In this document: one piece after another, positions 27,474 to 38,028 of the stretch
Position numbering within the stretch: position 1 is the first letter of the stretch
How the letters are laid out: each line of letters starts with the position of its first letter
NCBI RefSeq assembly: GCF_040932485.1
Contig: NZ_JBFRBH010000001.1
Coordinates: 1,550,001 to 1,614,000 of the forward strand
DNA length: 64,000 nucleotides
Origin: Gymnodinialimonas sp. 202GB13-11
GTDB taxonomy: Bacteria; Pseudomonadota; Alphaproteobacteria; Rhodobacterales; Rhodobacteraceae
Direction of reading: 5' to 3'
Translations under genes and position numbers: made by a program
Notes under the pieces: generated by a model
Databases searched by the model: none
Seen by the model: only the letters and a program-made list of their open reading frames with translations
Told to the model about the DNA's origin: nothing

Positions 27474-30400
27474 TCAGCGGATTCGCGCAATACTCGTCAC
27501 GATGCGAAGCTCATATGACGCGGCCTGTCGCCATCGCTGTTCGATCAAGTCTTCCAGCGCGTCCAGATTGCGCCGTGCGACCTCAGCACTTTCATCGCCA
27601 CGATAGTAGTCCAACTCCAGAATCGACGGACGCTCACCAAGCACTTGCATCAAACGCTCGACCCCCTGCACCAAGGCGTTCGTGGGCTGGCCATTGGGTT
27701 GGAACGCGGCCGCCGTTAGGTCGATCTCGATCAACTGACCGAACGTGGCACCAAAGTTGAACACGGTCATGGTGCCCGGCGTTACTCGCAGGATACGTGG
27801 GTTCTCGGTTGTCACGAAGAAGCCGGTGGGCAGGGTACGGTCGTCCAGTTCAAGCTGGAAGTTCGATCCGATATCGGCCCTAGGCAGTGCGGCACAAGGC
27901 ACGGAGAAACGGCCATGTTCATCGGTCGTGATTAACGTGCCGTCGACCGTGACCAGACGCACGCGCGGAAGGCCTTCTTCGGTCCCTTCATCGAAGACAC
28001 CATCGAAATCCCGGTCGTCAAAGACCCGTCCGATGATATCGGCGCAATCGAACAGGGCTTCGGCCCGCCGCGTCACCGTTGCCGAGGCGATGTTGGACAC
28101 GACCGATCCATCTGCCGCCACGATGAAGGCGCGGTTCGTCAGCTCTCCGCTTTCGCCGCCGGTGATGCGCGCCTGCAGTGCGATGGTGATCGTTTCACCG
28201 GGCCCAATCGTCACGCCCTGCCACTGCAGTTGCCGCCCGACGACAACCGGCGCCGGTGTTGCCGACCCGTTGTAGGTCGCTGTGCCCGGGGTGTATTCCA
28301 GCCCAGGGGGCAATTCGTCGATCAACGTCAATGCGCCCTCCGCCGTGGTCAGGCGGTTTTCGAACGTCATCGTGTAGGTGATCGTGTCGCCCAGGATCGC
28401 TGATTGCGGTGAAGCCGTCTTGGTGGCGAACAAATCAGGCTGAGCGGTGATGCCAGCCACCAAAGCCGTCGCCGTGACAGGTACCGTGATCCGATCCGAT
28501 GTGACGGACACGGTATTGGGTGAAGCCGGATTACCACCCGCAATGTCGTAGCGCACCGTCAGCGTGATGGTCCCGCCCTGCCCCGGATCGAGGTCGACCG
28601 CCCCATCGAGGACCTGCGTGTTCGTCGCTCCATCATATAGAGTGTTGCCCGCCGCGCCGTTCAGGCCGGTCGGTGCGGGTGTATCGACATCAACCAATGT
28701 GGCCGGGGCGACAAAGCCCGTCAGATCATCAACGACTTCGACGCCGGTCTGCGTGACGTTGCCGGTATTCTCGATCTCGATCTCGAACACCACTTGCGTC
28801 AGCGTCCCGTTGATCCGCGTCGGCACTCCGGCGGTTTTGCTGACAGTGATTTCATCAATCTGCGTGATCGGTGCAGGCGTCGGTGTGCTGCCTGTGCCGG
28901 AGCCGGTATCGGATATATCGACGACGGGCGAGCCCGTCGGGGATGTCGCCTGGAACGTGGCAGAGTTCAGGACCCCGCCCGCGTTGATGTCATTTTGCTG
29001 GATCGTGTAAGTCACACGGAAAACAGACGAGCCGTTTACGGGCAATAGTCCGGTCGTGTCGCCACTGGTTTGAACGATGCTGTCCGGCGTCAGGCCTGAG
29101 CCGTCAAAGTTTGTCAGATCCTCCGAGGTCAGGGACAGTCCCGTGAGGGTGACGTTGCCTGCGTTCCGAACTTCGATGTCGAAGACAACCGTCTCACCTA
29201 CCGCATCCCCGGCCGAAACCAGCGTCTTGATGACCTCGATGGCGGGGCTGCGAATGATTTCCATCTCGGTCGGGTCGTCCGTGACATTGCCATCGGCCGG
29301 ATCGCCATCGCGCGACACATCGGACACGGATGGCGCACCACCCGGCGGGTCGCCTGTGACAGTCGCCGTGTTCGACAATCCGCCAGCATCCACATCGTCT
29401 TGGGTCAGGATGTAACGCAGTTCCCAAACCCAGGCCTCACCCGGATCAATGCCGCCCGCATTGCCCGATGTCAGGACCGGTGCAGGAATCGTCCCACCGA
29501 CAGGGGTGCCATCAATCTGGGTAAGCGTATCGGCGATATCCGGCGCGGTCAGGGTCACATTGCCCGTGTTGCGCGCGGTGATCGTGAAGACGACCTCATC
29601 GGTGGCGACAAGGCCCGGTGTGGTCACAACCTTCTCAACCTCCAGCGACGGAGTGCTGGAGATCTCGATCCGAGTCGGGTCATCAACCGTATTGCCGTCG
29701 CCATCATCGCCGTCGTCGGAAACATCCGAGGCAGTGTTGCCCAGAAGATCAGTGGCCGTGGCGGTCGCCGTATTCTCGAACCCGCCCGCATTCACATCGG
29801 CCAGAATGATCGAATAGGTGGCCGTGTAGGTCCACGTCTCGCCCACATCGAGCAGGTTGTTGGCGGTTCCGCTTTCCACGGGCGCCGAAAGCGTCCCAAT
29901 CGGACCGCCTGCGGTGCCATTCAATCGGGTCATCGTGTCGGTGATGCTCGGCGGCTGCAATGTGACCGTGCCGGTGTTCACAACGGTGAAGGTATAGGTG
30001 ACCGTGCCGCCATCCCCCAGGAAATCCACGCTGCTGGTCTTGGTCAGCTCCAGCGCCGGAGCAGGCGCCGGGCCTGGCGTCGTGATGGTCGTAGTGACAG
30101 GTGTCAGCGTTCCGCGTTCGGGCGTCGCTGAAACGGTGGCGGAGTTCGTGATCTCTGCCGCGTCCACATCCCCTTGCGTGACCGTATATGCCAAAGTGCA
30201 GCCTGAATTGCTGTCGCCCGGGGCCAAATCCGGCACCGTGCAGCTATAGGTCGGGTCGAGGATGTCGGTGACAACGATGTTGCGCAGGGTCACGTTGCCC
30301 GTGTTCGCGACCGTAAAGGTGTAGATCACATCGCTGCCCAAGGGCCCGAACGGGTCGGGCGAGGCGGTTTTGCCAAGCGTCATCATCGGCATGGCCGCAG

Positions 30401-33400
30401 GCATCGTCGTTGTCTCGCCATCGGTATCGGTGACGCTGGTGCCGGCGGGCGTCGTGCCCGCGGCGGTGGCCGTGTTGATAACCGTGCCCGCGTCCACATC
30501 GTCTTGTGTGACGATGTAATCCTCGGAACAGATCAGATTGTCGCCGGGATCAAGCGTTGCAACGGTGCAAGACAGGCCGGGCAAAAGCGGGTCCGTGACG
30601 GCGATATTCGTCAGCGTCTGGTTGCCCGTGTTCTCAACCTCGAACTCATAAGTGATCGTCTGCCCTACGGCGGTGATAGCAGGGCTGATCACACGCTTGT
30701 CGAAGGTGATCTCGGGATCGGCATCGCCGGGGGAAGTCACACTATCCGTGGGCGAGTTATACGTCGTCGGGATTGATCCAAACGTGGTTGATGCGTAGGC
30801 CGTATTCACCACCTCACCGGCGTCCAGATCGGGCTGCGTGATCGTATAGGATCCGGTGCAGGTCGCCGTCTCACCACTGCGGAAATCTTCGTCTGTGCCG
30901 GGGACGCGCGTCCAACAGGTGACGGACCCACCCGCGATCAACGGATCGATCACATCAATATCGCCCACAAACGCCCGCGTGCCAGTGTTCGTGACGGTGA
31001 AGGAGTAGTTGAGTATATCGCCCACGGCGAGGAATTCGCCCCCAGGCCGCACGGTGCCGCCGGCATCGGTGACCGATGCAAGGGTTTTGACCACATCCAG
31101 CGCGGGCGTTGCGCCGGTGGGCGTCGTCTCACTGTCCGGCGGAGAGACGGTGGTGCCAGACGTGGCCGTGGCATTGTTGACGACCGATCCCACGTCAACA
31201 TCGTCGCCGGTGACTGTGTAGTCAGCTGTGCAGACATAAACCCCTGAAGGCGCCAATCCGCCAGATGGGAAGGGGGGGCAAACGATATCCGCAGCCACGA
31301 TACGGTCATCGGTGATCGTCACCGGGTCGGTCAGCGTTACGTTGCCTGTATTGGTGACGGTGTAGGTGTAAGTGACGACGGCTCCGACCACGAAATCCGC
31401 CGGGTTCAGCGGTGCGGCTTCCTTGAGCAACGTTAGTTCCGGCTCCTGTGCCGCTGGAACGGTAACGTCATCGGCCGGGCTGACAACTGGCGTGCCATTG
31501 AATGCCGAAGACGCCGTGGCACTGTTCGTGACGAACCCATCGTCGAGGTTCGGCTGCGTGACCGTATAACTGCCCATGCATGTGACAACGCCCCCCGGCG
31601 CAACATCGCCCGGCGGGCAGATCACGCTTCCCCCTGCCCCTGCAATCAGCGGGTCGTCGATCACGATGGGGTCGGTCAGGGTGACATTACCGGTGTTGGT
31701 CACGATGAAGTCGAAGGTCAGCACATCGCTGGTGTCGTCGAACGTTGGCCCGCCGCTGGCCAGCACCTTGTCGAGGGTCAGGCCAAGCGTTGGCAGGATC
31801 TCCTGCACCGTCGGATTGTCGTCGCCGATCCCGTCATCGTCCGAGATGTCCGTCACGGGCGGCCCGCTGGGTGGCGTGCCTGTGGCCGTGGCCGTGTTCT
31901 GGACCCCGCCAGCGTCGACATCTTCCTGCGTCAGCGTGTAGGTCAGCGTGTAGAATGCCGTCTCGCCGGGCGTCAGCGTGCCGGAAGGGGAGCCTCCGTC
32001 AGCGCTTGCAAAAGTCGGTCCGCTGATCGCACCGGTCACGGCAGCGCCGCCGAGCCGCGTGATAGTGTCCGAGGCGATGCCCACATTCGTCAGCGTCACA
32101 TTGCCAGTATTCTCTACGGCGATCTGGAACACGACCTGTCCACCAACGGTCGTCGCTGGGGTCGTGATCGTCTTGATCGCCTCGATAGACGGCGCGGCCG
32201 GGATCTGGACGAGCGTCGGCGCGTCCCCGGCGGGAGAGCTTCCGTCAGACAGGTCGCTGACCGGGGTGCCGGAGGGGTCCGTCGCCTCTGCCAACACCGA
32301 ATTCGAGATACCACCCGCATCTACATCTTCCTGTGTCAGCGTGTAGGTCAGCGCATATTCCCACGTCTCGCCCACGTCCAACTCGCCGATCGTGCCCACG
32401 TCTTGCACCGGCCCAACAGGCGGCGGCATGGAAATGACTGAGCCATCGAGCCGCCCAAGCGTGTCCGTCAGAACCACGTTGTCGAGCGTCACGTTGCCCG
32501 TGTTCTGCACTCGAATGCGGAAAGTCACGTCCGTCCCGGCCACAAGCGAGGCGGGCAGGTTCGGCACATCCTTGATGACTGACAACTCCGGCGCAGCAGG
32601 CGATAGGCTGACTGAAGCTACGTCGTTGTCAGTCGGAGCAGTCACGCCCGTCGGTGCGGTCGCCGTGGCGGTCACGGTGTTGGTCAGCGCCGCACCCGCA
32701 TCAATATCGGCCTGCGTGACCACGTATTGCGCGGTCAAAGTCGTGCTTGCCAGCGGGTCGAGCGACAGGATTACGCCGCCATTGCTGATCGCCAGCGGCG
32801 CCGTGCCGGAGGCCGAGACATGCTGATCGTCCAGTACGGTATTTGTCAGCGTTACGTTGCCCCGGTTCGTCACCAGATAGGAGTAGGTGATCGTGTCACC
32901 CACCGCCACGCCGGAGGTCATGGACGGCGTCTTGACCACCTCGATCACCGCGTTGCGCACGGCGGGCACGGTTGCCGTGGCGCTTGCCGTCAGCGGCGTG
33001 CCTGGATTGGTCGGATCGTCAATCGCCACTTCCGCGACATTCGACACACCACCCGCGTTCACGTCGGGTTGCGTCGTCTCGTAAGCCCCGGTGCACGACA
33101 GCGTTGCCGTCGGCAGCAAACCACCGGCCGGAACCGGATCACAGCTCAGGTCCGTCGCGCCGATGCGGTCATCGGTCAGCACCGGGGCCGCGGTCAGCGT
33201 GACGTTTCCGGTGTTCTCAATCACGTAGGTGTAGGTGATCGTCTGGTTCGCACCAGTGAAGTTCGCCACATCCGGCGTCTTGGTCAGTGTAATCGATGGT
33301 GTCTGGACAGCCGGTACCGTGACTGATCCGGTCGACGTCAGCGGTGTGCCCGGATCGAGCGGGTTTGGCAACGAGGCCGTCGCGGTGTTCACCACCTGGC

Positions 33401-36400
33401 CCGCATCAACATCGGCCTGCTCAGTCTCATAGGTGCCTGTACACGTCACTGTTCCGCCCGGCAGCAACCCACCCGCTGGCAGCGGATTACAAGTGATGCC
33501 AGTCGCATCCGGGTCGTTGATCGCGGGCGTACCTGTCAGGGTGATGTTGCCCGTATTCTCGATCTCGAACGTGTAGGTGATCGTCTGAAGCGCTGCATTG
33601 AAGCTGGTCAGGTCCGCCGTTTTGGTCAGCGTGATGCCCGGCGTCCGCGTCGGGCCCGGCGTGATCAGGTTGCCCGTCCGCGTGATTGGTCCGGCGCCAG
33701 AGCTTGCAATCGGAGTAGCCACACCCGTCGCGGTATTGTCGATCTCACCATCATCCACCGCACTCTGTGGAACGGTATAGACGAAGCGGCAACTGTCATC
33801 GTTGTCACCCGGCGCGAGTGGGCCGATTGTGCACGTGCCCGGCACAAGGCTATCGGTCACGTCGATGCTGGTCAGCGTCACGTTGCCGTTGTTGCGCACT
33901 TCGACTGTGAAGCTGACCGTGTCACCTTCCTCGGTGTAGGCGGGCGTCGGCGTGCCGGCGGTCAGCGTCTTGATGACTTCGATGTTGGGTTGGGGCGCCG
34001 CCAAAGGATGCGTGTCCGTGCCCGTGGCCGTCACTGGGCTACCATTGGGCGAAAGCCCCGTGGCCGTTGCGGTATTGGACAGGGTCTGTGTGTCCACGTT
34101 TTCTTGCGTAACGGTGTAGTCGCCGGTGCAAGTCAAAACCTCCCCAGGCTCTAGCGTCACGCTCGCCGGTGCGGCCACGCCCCCAACGGTACAGGTCAGG
34201 CTGGGGATTAGCGGATCGCTAAGGCTCACATCGCTCAGCGTCTGATTTCCTGAATTCGTCGCGGTGATCGTATAGGTCAGCAGATCGTTGGCCGTCGCAG
34301 GATCGGGGCCAGCGGTCACATCCTTGGCCACGGTCAGTTCGGGGTTCGCCGCCGCTGGCACGGTTTCGGTTGCGGTGGGCGAGTTGTAGGTGCTCGGCCC
34401 CTGCCCCACATCGTTAAACTCGACAGAGGCGAAGGCTGTGTTGATCACCTCCCCAGCGTCCAGATCGTTCTGCATAATCGTATATTGCCCGGTACAGGTC
34501 GCCCTCTCAGTGGGCTGGAAATCCGGGTCACTCCCAGTGGGCGTGAAGCAGGTGATCGGGTTCGGCGTCAGCATCGGGTCAGTCACGGTGATGGGCCGCA
34601 CGAAGGCCACCGTTCCGGTGTTCTCGATCTCGAACTCAAAGGTCAGGACATCGTCGACCTCATTGAATTGCAGACCGCTCGGCGTGCCGCCCGCAGGGTC
34701 GGTGATCGATAGGATGTTTTTCGTCACATCCAGTGCGGGTGTCGCGCCAGTGGGCACGGTCACCGTGGCAGGCGGCGACGTCGTGGTGCCGGACGTGGCG
34801 GTCGCATTATTCACGACCGTGCCGATGAACACGTCATTGGCCGTAATAGTGTAGGTCGCGTTACAGGTGTAAATCCCCCCGGGTGCCAGACCGCCCGCCG
34901 GGAAGGTCGGACAGACCACGCCGCCAGACGGGAAGCGGTCGTCATCAATCGTGATTGGATCGGTCAGGGTCACATTGCCGGTGTTCGTGGCGACATAGGT
35001 ATAATCAATCGTCCCGCCCACCGTCAGCACCGTGACATTGGGTGCGTCTTCGGACTTGGCGAGCGTCAGGGCCGGGGTCTGCTGCGCGAAGGCGGTGGCG
35101 CTGGCCGGCGTAGGCGTGTTGACAGCCCCACCGTTGAAGGTCGTCGCGGCACTCGCCGTGTTCACGAAGCTGCCGTCATTCAGATTGGGCTGCGTGACGA
35201 GGTGGCTGGCCGTACAGGTCACACTATCACCCGGCGCAAGGTTGGGCGCGGCGGGACCACAATTTACTGTCGCACCGATATCCGTATCCGTCACCACGAT
35301 CTGGTCCAGCAGGGTGACGTTGCCGGTATTGGTCACCGTGAACATGTAGTTCAAAACGTCATCGACCTCGTCATAGGTCAGCGTGGTCTGCGGGGTGCCA
35401 TCCTCATCCGTGATGGAAGTCAACTCTTTCGCAATCGCAATCGCCGGATCGCGGTCGGCATTGGCCGTGGCAGAGACCTGAGGCGAGGTCTCCGTCACGG
35501 TGGAGCCATTGGCCAACGTCTGCGTCACACTCGCCGTGGCAAGGTTCGTAACCGACCCCGCGTTCAGATCCCCCTGTGTTACGGCGTAGCTCGCTGTACA
35601 GGTGATCGTCGCCTGCGGCGCCAGACCGCCCGCGGGCAGAACCGGGCAAGACACGCTCGTGCGGTTGTCGGCCACGGTGATCTGGCTGGTGATCGTGATA
35701 TTGCCATCGTTTGTGACGACGTAATCATAAGTCACGACATCGCCGACGGCAGAGAAGTTGTCCCCGCCGGTAACTGACTTTGCCATGATTAGCTGCAAGT
35801 CCTGCGTAGGGCCGGTCAACACAAGCGTATCGTCATCGCTGACATTGGTGCCTTGCGTCGTCTCACCCGTGACCGTGACTGTGTTCGTGTAGGTCGCAGC
35901 ATCCACGAGAGCCTGCGTAATCGTCAGATCAACACTCAGCGGATCGCCATTGGCGCAGACGCTCGTGTTTGCCCCCGGTGCCAGATCGGCAAGCGGGCAG
36001 GTAAAGGCCAAGGCCGGATCGCTCACCACCAGATTGGTGAGCGTCACATCCCCATCGTTGAACACCTGGAAGGTGAACGTCTCGAGGTCATTGACCGGGC
36101 CAAATGCCAGATCACCGCCCTCGTCCGTCTTCACGATACGTACTGCCGCAACCTCGGCAGGCCCGGTTAGCGTGACCGTGTCCGTCTGCTCGGGCAAAGC
36201 CGCGCCGCCTGCCCCGTTGGCATTGGCCGCAGCGACGTTAACGATCTCGCCCCGGTCGATATCGGCCTGGGTCACGTTGTAGGTAAAGGTACAGGTCGTG
36301 TTGTCGGTGATGCCCGGCGCAAGCGTGGCGATGGTGCAGGAATAGTCTGGGTCAAAGAACGGGTCCGTCACCACCACGTCGGTTAGCGTCACATTGCCGG

Positions 36401-37943
36401 TATTCTCGACCGTGAAGGTAAAGACCACTGGGTCATTCACCGCGGCAAAACTAGTCACATCAGTGCTCTTGGCGAAGGTGAAACTGTCGTCCTGATCCAC
36501 TGGGATCGCGGCGGTATCACTTTCCACATCTGTGCCGGTTTCGGTCGTCGTGACAGCGACCGTGTTCACCAGCGGCCCGCCGCCGTCGATATCGCCCTGC
36601 TCAATCGTGTAGGAGATCGTGTAGGTCCACGTCTCCCCCACATCGATCCGCCCGGGCTGGTCGCGTCCATCGGTGCCACCGCCCTCAACCGGGCCGGTCA
36701 GCGTGCCGGCACTGCCATTTGGCAAGGTGTCGACAATGTTGATGCCGGTAAGCGGGATATCCCCGGTATTCTCGACCTCGATCTGGTAGTTGACGACCTG
36801 CCCCTCTGCAGTGGCCACCGCCACGCCCGATACGCGTCGCTTGTCGACCTCGAAGCTCACATCCCCGGTTACATCGATTGTCACGGTCGCCGTCGCCGTA
36901 AGGCCCGCCGGATCCGTGACGGTGTAGGTGAACGTGTCGGTGCCAAGGAAATACGTATTCGGCGTATAGGAGAACGTGCCGTCGCCATTCAGCACCAGTG
37001 TCCCATTGGACGGGCCCGAATCCGGCCCAGTCACCGCCAACACTCCGCCGTCGGGATCATTGTCGATGCCATTGCCGTTGTCGGCTGTCACGTCACCTGT
37101 GATCGCGACGTTTACAGGCGTAGAGAAGTCATCGTCTTGCGCGACCGGTGCAAGGTTCGGGAAGTTGGCCAGCGAGCAGGAGAAGCCGTCATTGTTGCCC
37201 GATGGCACGCCAACGCCCACCTGCACGGCGCGCGGGGCATTCGTGTTGTAATCGAAGATCTCGAACAGCAGGCCGGTATTGTTGTTGAACGTGAAGAGCC
37301 GTCCGGCCGCATCCGTCCAGGTCGCGCCGTAGCCGCCTCCGGGCATCCCGCCCGTTACATTCAGGCGCGTCTTTTGCAGGCTCGTTAGATTGTAGATGAA
37401 CATCTGACCGCCGCTGAACCCGATTAGACGGTCACCGCCACCCGGAATGAAGGCGACGTCCGCAGGCCCACCGCCCACACCCGTGAAGTTGAGCGTCGTG
37501 ATATTTCCGGTCGCAAGATCAACCCGGTCGTACCGGTTGTTGTTGCGTCGCAGGTAGAAGTTGTTGGACCGGTCAAGATCTCCTGAATACGTGCCAAATC
37601 CAACATCGTAGACGACCTCACTGTCGCCGTCGGACCCAATTCGGATAATGTTGCGCCCTTGCGAGGCGTAGGCATAGCCATCGATCACGTTGTAACCGGT
37701 GGCGTTGTAGCTGCCCTGATTGCTGCCGATGTTGGTGTAGGTGGAGGTGATGGGATCAAAGATGCGCAACTGACCCGACTGCACCTGATAGATGTCGCCG
37801 GTGCAACCGAACGTCGGCAAGGTCGAATCGTTCGGATCAGGAACCGCTTGCGCCTGAACCAAACTGCCAAAGGCCACGGCAACCAACGTCGCCAGACCGA
37901 AAATCGATGCCCTGAACCCTGAGGTCATGGTCATGCTCTTCAT
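27474..37943 (-). CDS. Giant secreted DUF11-repeat protein with SdrD-B-like and OmpA-like C-terminus
   Basis: 3,489 residues, about 360 kDa, very acidic. In order: signal peptide (about 1-32); a Cys-containing beta-propeller-like N-domain (46-262, resembling DUF6923); one cadherin/VCBS-like domain (263-360, APVAQDDDF and GTFSYTPN); about 24 DUF11/DUF7507-like beta-sandwich repeats of ~122 residues (361-3293) with consensus YTxxVTNTGNVTLTDxxVxD...CTxxYTVTQxDVDAGxVxNTATA; an SdrD-B-like domain (3294-3385, IIGRVFDDRDFDGVFDEG); and ~80 final residues that look OmpA-like. Many repeats carry a cysteine pair that may form disulphides. Start at 37943 or the ATG at 37934, both with GGGGGAG nearby. Probably a surface adhesin or stalk, co-transcribed behind a barrel gene. 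Confidence 0.9.
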   Translation of the reverse strand: MKSMTMTSGFRASIFGLATLVAVAFGSLVQAQAVPDPNDSTLPTFGCTGDIYQVQSGQLRIFDPITSTYTNIGSNQGSYNATGYNVIDGYAYASQGRNIIRIGSDGDSEVVYDVGFGTYSGDLDRSNNFYLRRNNNRYDRVDLATGNITTLNFTGVGGGPADVAFIPGGGDRLIGFSGGQMFIYNLTSLQKTRLNVTGGMPGGGYGATWTDAAGRLFTFNNNTGLLFEIFDYNTNAPRAVQVGVGVPSGNNDGFSCSLANFPNLAPVAQDDDFSTPVNVAITGDVTADNGNGIDNDPDGGVLAVTGPDSGPSNGTLVLNGDGTFSYTPNTYFLGTDTFTYTVTDPAGLTATATVTIDVTGDVSFEVDKRRVSGVAVATAEGQVVNYQIEVENTGDIPLTGINIVDTLPNGSAGTLTGPVEGGGTDGRDQPGRIDVGETWTYTISYTIEQGDIDGGGPLVNTVAVTTTETGTDVESDTAAIPVDQDDSFTFAKSTDVTSFAAVNDPVVFTFTVENTGNVTLTDVVVTDPFFDPDYSCTIATLAPGITDNTTCTFTYNVTQADIDRGEIVNVAAANANGAGGAALPEQTDTVTLTGPAEVAAVRIVKTDEGGDLAFGPVNDLETFTFQVFNDGDVTLTNLVVSDPALAFTCPLADLAPGANTSVCANGDPLSVDLTITQALVDAATYTNTVTVTGETTQGTNVSDDDTLVLTGPTQDLQLIMAKSVTGGDNFSAVGDVVTYDYVVTNDGNITITSQITVADNRTSVSCPVLPAGGLAPQATITCTASYAVTQGDLNAGSVTNLATASVTQTLANGSTVTETSPQVSATANADRDPAIAIAKELTSITDEDGTPQTTLTYDEVDDVLNYMFTVTNTGNVTLLDQIVVTDTDIGATVNCGPAAPNLAPGDSVTCTASHLVTQPNLNDGSFVNTASAATTFNGGAVNTPTPASATAFAQQTPALTLAKSEDAPNVTVLTVGGTIDYTYVATNTGNVTLTDPITIDDDRFPSGGVVCPTFPAGGLAPGGIYTCNATYTITANDVFIGTVVNNATATSGTTTSPPATVTVPTGATPALDVTKNILSITDPAGGTPSGLQFNEVDDVLTFEFEIENTGTVAFVRPITVTDPMLTPNPITCFTPTGSDPDFQPTERATCTGQYTIMQNDLDAGEVINTAFASVEFNDVGQGPSTYNSPTATETVPAAANPELTVAKDVTAGPDPATANDLLTYTITATNSGNQTLSDVSLSDPLIPSLTCTVGGVAAPASVTLEPGEVLTCTGDYTVTQENVDTQTLSNTATATGLSPNGSPVTATGTDTHPLAAPQPNIEVIKTLTAGTPTPAYTEEGDTVSFTVEVRNNGNVTLTSIDVTDSLVPGTCTIGPLAPGDNDDSCRFVYTVPQSAVDDGEIDNTATGVATPIASSGAGPITRTGNLITPGPTRTPGITLTKTADLTSFNAALQTITYTFEIENTGNITLTGTPAINDPDATGITCNPLPAGGLLPGGTVTCTGTYETEQADVDAGQVVNTATASLPNPLDPGTPLTSTGSVTVPAVQTPSITLTKTPDVANFTGANQTITYTYVIENTGNVTLTAAPVLTDDRIGATDLSCDPVPAGGLLPTATLSCTGAYETTQPDVNAGGVSNVAEVAIDDPTNPGTPLTASATATVPAVRNAVIEVVKTPSMTSGVAVGDTITYSYLVTNRGNVTLTNTVLDDQHVSASGTAPLAISNGGVILSLDPLASTTLTAQYVVTQADIDAGAALTNTVTATATAPTGVTAPTDNDVASVSLSPAAPELSVIKDVPNLPASLVAGTDVTFRIRVQNTGNVTLDNVVLTDTLGRLDGSVISMPPPVGPVQDVGTIGELDVGETWEYALTYTLTQEDVDAGGISNSVLAEATDPSGTPVSDLSDGSSPAGDAPTLVQIPAAPSIEAIKTITTPATTVGGQVVFQIAVENTGNVTLTNVGIASDTITRLGGAAVTGAISGPTFASADGGSPSGTLTPGETAFYTLTYTLTQEDVDAGGVQNTATATGTPPSGPPVTDISDDDGIGDDNPTVQEILPTLGLTLDKVLASGGPTFDDTSDVLTFDFIVTNTGNVTLTDPIVIDDPLIAGAGGSVICPPGDVAPGGVVTCMGSYTVTQPNLDDGFVTNSATASSAFNGTPVVSPADDVTVPAAQEPELTLLKEAAPLNPADFVVGAVVTYTYTVTNTGNVTLTDPVTITDDRIVAADIVCPPFPSGGLAPSGVYVCTADYTVTGDDVDVGSVVNNATATSGTTVSPPDSETTPTGATPALDVVKTLASVTDAGGTVRPGGEFLAVGDILNYSFTVTNTGTRAFVGDIDVIDPLIAGGSVTCWTRVPGTDEDFRSGETATCTGSYTITQPDLDAGEVVNTAYASTTFGSIPTTYNSPTDSVTSPGDADPEITFDKRVISPAITAVGQTITYEFEVENTGNQTLTNIAVTDPLLPGLSCTVATLDPGDNLICSEDYIVTQDDVDAGTVINTATAAGTTPAGTSVTDTDGETTTMPAAMPMMTLGKTASPDPFGPLGSDVIYTFTVANTGNVTLRNIVVTDILDPTYSCTVPDLAPGDSNSGCTLAYTVTQGDVDAAEITNSATVSATPERGTLTPVTTTITTPGPAPAPALELTKTSSVDFLGDGGTVTYTFTVVNTGTVTLQPPSITDTMTRLNGTAGGPIGTLSAPVESGTANNLLDVGETWTYTATYSIILADVNAGGFENTATATATDLLGNTASDVSDDGDDGDGNTVDDPTRIEISSTPSLEVEKVVTTPGLVATDEVVFTITARNTGNVTLTAPDIADTLTQIDGTPVGGTIPAPVLTSGNAGGIDPGEAWVWELRYILTQDDVDAGGLSNTATVTGDPPGGAPSVSDVSRDGDPADGNVTDDPTEMEIIRSPAIEVIKTLVSAGDAVGETVVFDIEVRNAGNVTLTGLSLTSEDLTNFDGSGLTPDSIVQTSGDTTGLLPVNGSSVFRVTYTIQQNDINAGGVLNSATFQATSPTGSPVVDISDTGSGTGSTPTPAPITQIDEITVSKTAGVPTRINGTLTQVVFEIEIENTGNVTQTGVEVVDDLTGFVAPATLVDVDTPAPTGLNGAAGNTLYDGATNTQVLDGAVDLDPGQGGTITLTVRYDIAGGNPASPNTVSVTSDRITVPVTATALVAGITAQPDLFATKTASPQSAILGDTITYTMTFENRLTTAEGALTLIDELPPGLEYTPGTATYNGSATPAPVVVGRQLQWQGVTIGPGETITIALQARITGGESGELTNRAFIVAADGSVVSNIASATVTRRAEALFDCADIIGRVFDDRDFDGVFDEGTEEGLPRVRLVTVDGTLITTDEHGRFSVPCAALPRADIGSNFQLELDDRTLPTGFFVTTENPRILRVTPGTMTVFNFGATFGQLIEIDLTAAAFQPNGQPTNALVQGVERLMQVLGERPSILELDYYRGDESAEVARRNLDALEDLIEQRWRQAASYELRIVTSIARIR
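28061..36861 (-). repeat. About 24 tandem DUF11-like coding repeats with a higher-order duplication
   Basis: Units of 105-140 residues run without linkers. Units 5-9 (about 35449-33648) match units 15-19 (about 31791-30061) in order: each unit of one block best resembles the one ten places on, down to shared phrases such as NNATATSGTT...PTGATPALDV and AFASVEF/AYASTTF...TYNSPT. Units 13-14 and 20-22 share an acidic SDxSDDGDxGDxNxxDDP linker. The array thus grew by block duplication as well as by single units. Confidence 0.8.
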
Positions 37944-37958
37944 GCTCCCCCTGCGGTT

Positions 37959-37975
37959 GGGGCGTGTCGCGCCCC
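37959..37975. other. GC-rich hairpin between barrel and repeat genes
   Basis: GGGGCG (37959-37964) and CGCCCC (37970-37975) form a perfect 6-base stem with loop TGTCG, 16 bases before the repeat-protein ATG. There is no U-run. It could moderate read-through or translation of the giant gene. Confidence 0.4.
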
Positions 37976-38028
37976 GTCACGCATCTTGTGTCGTTTCGCC
38001 CTCCAAAGGACGCCCGTTTGGCAGGTCG

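Noticed and set aside
29400-30131. 243-codon plus-strand frame opposite the giant repeat gene (one of many there).
   Set aside because: It is the mirror of the repetitive, GC-rich coding frame, with no start context or protein-like features; all plus-strand frames from 27.5 to 41 kb were discarded for the same reason.
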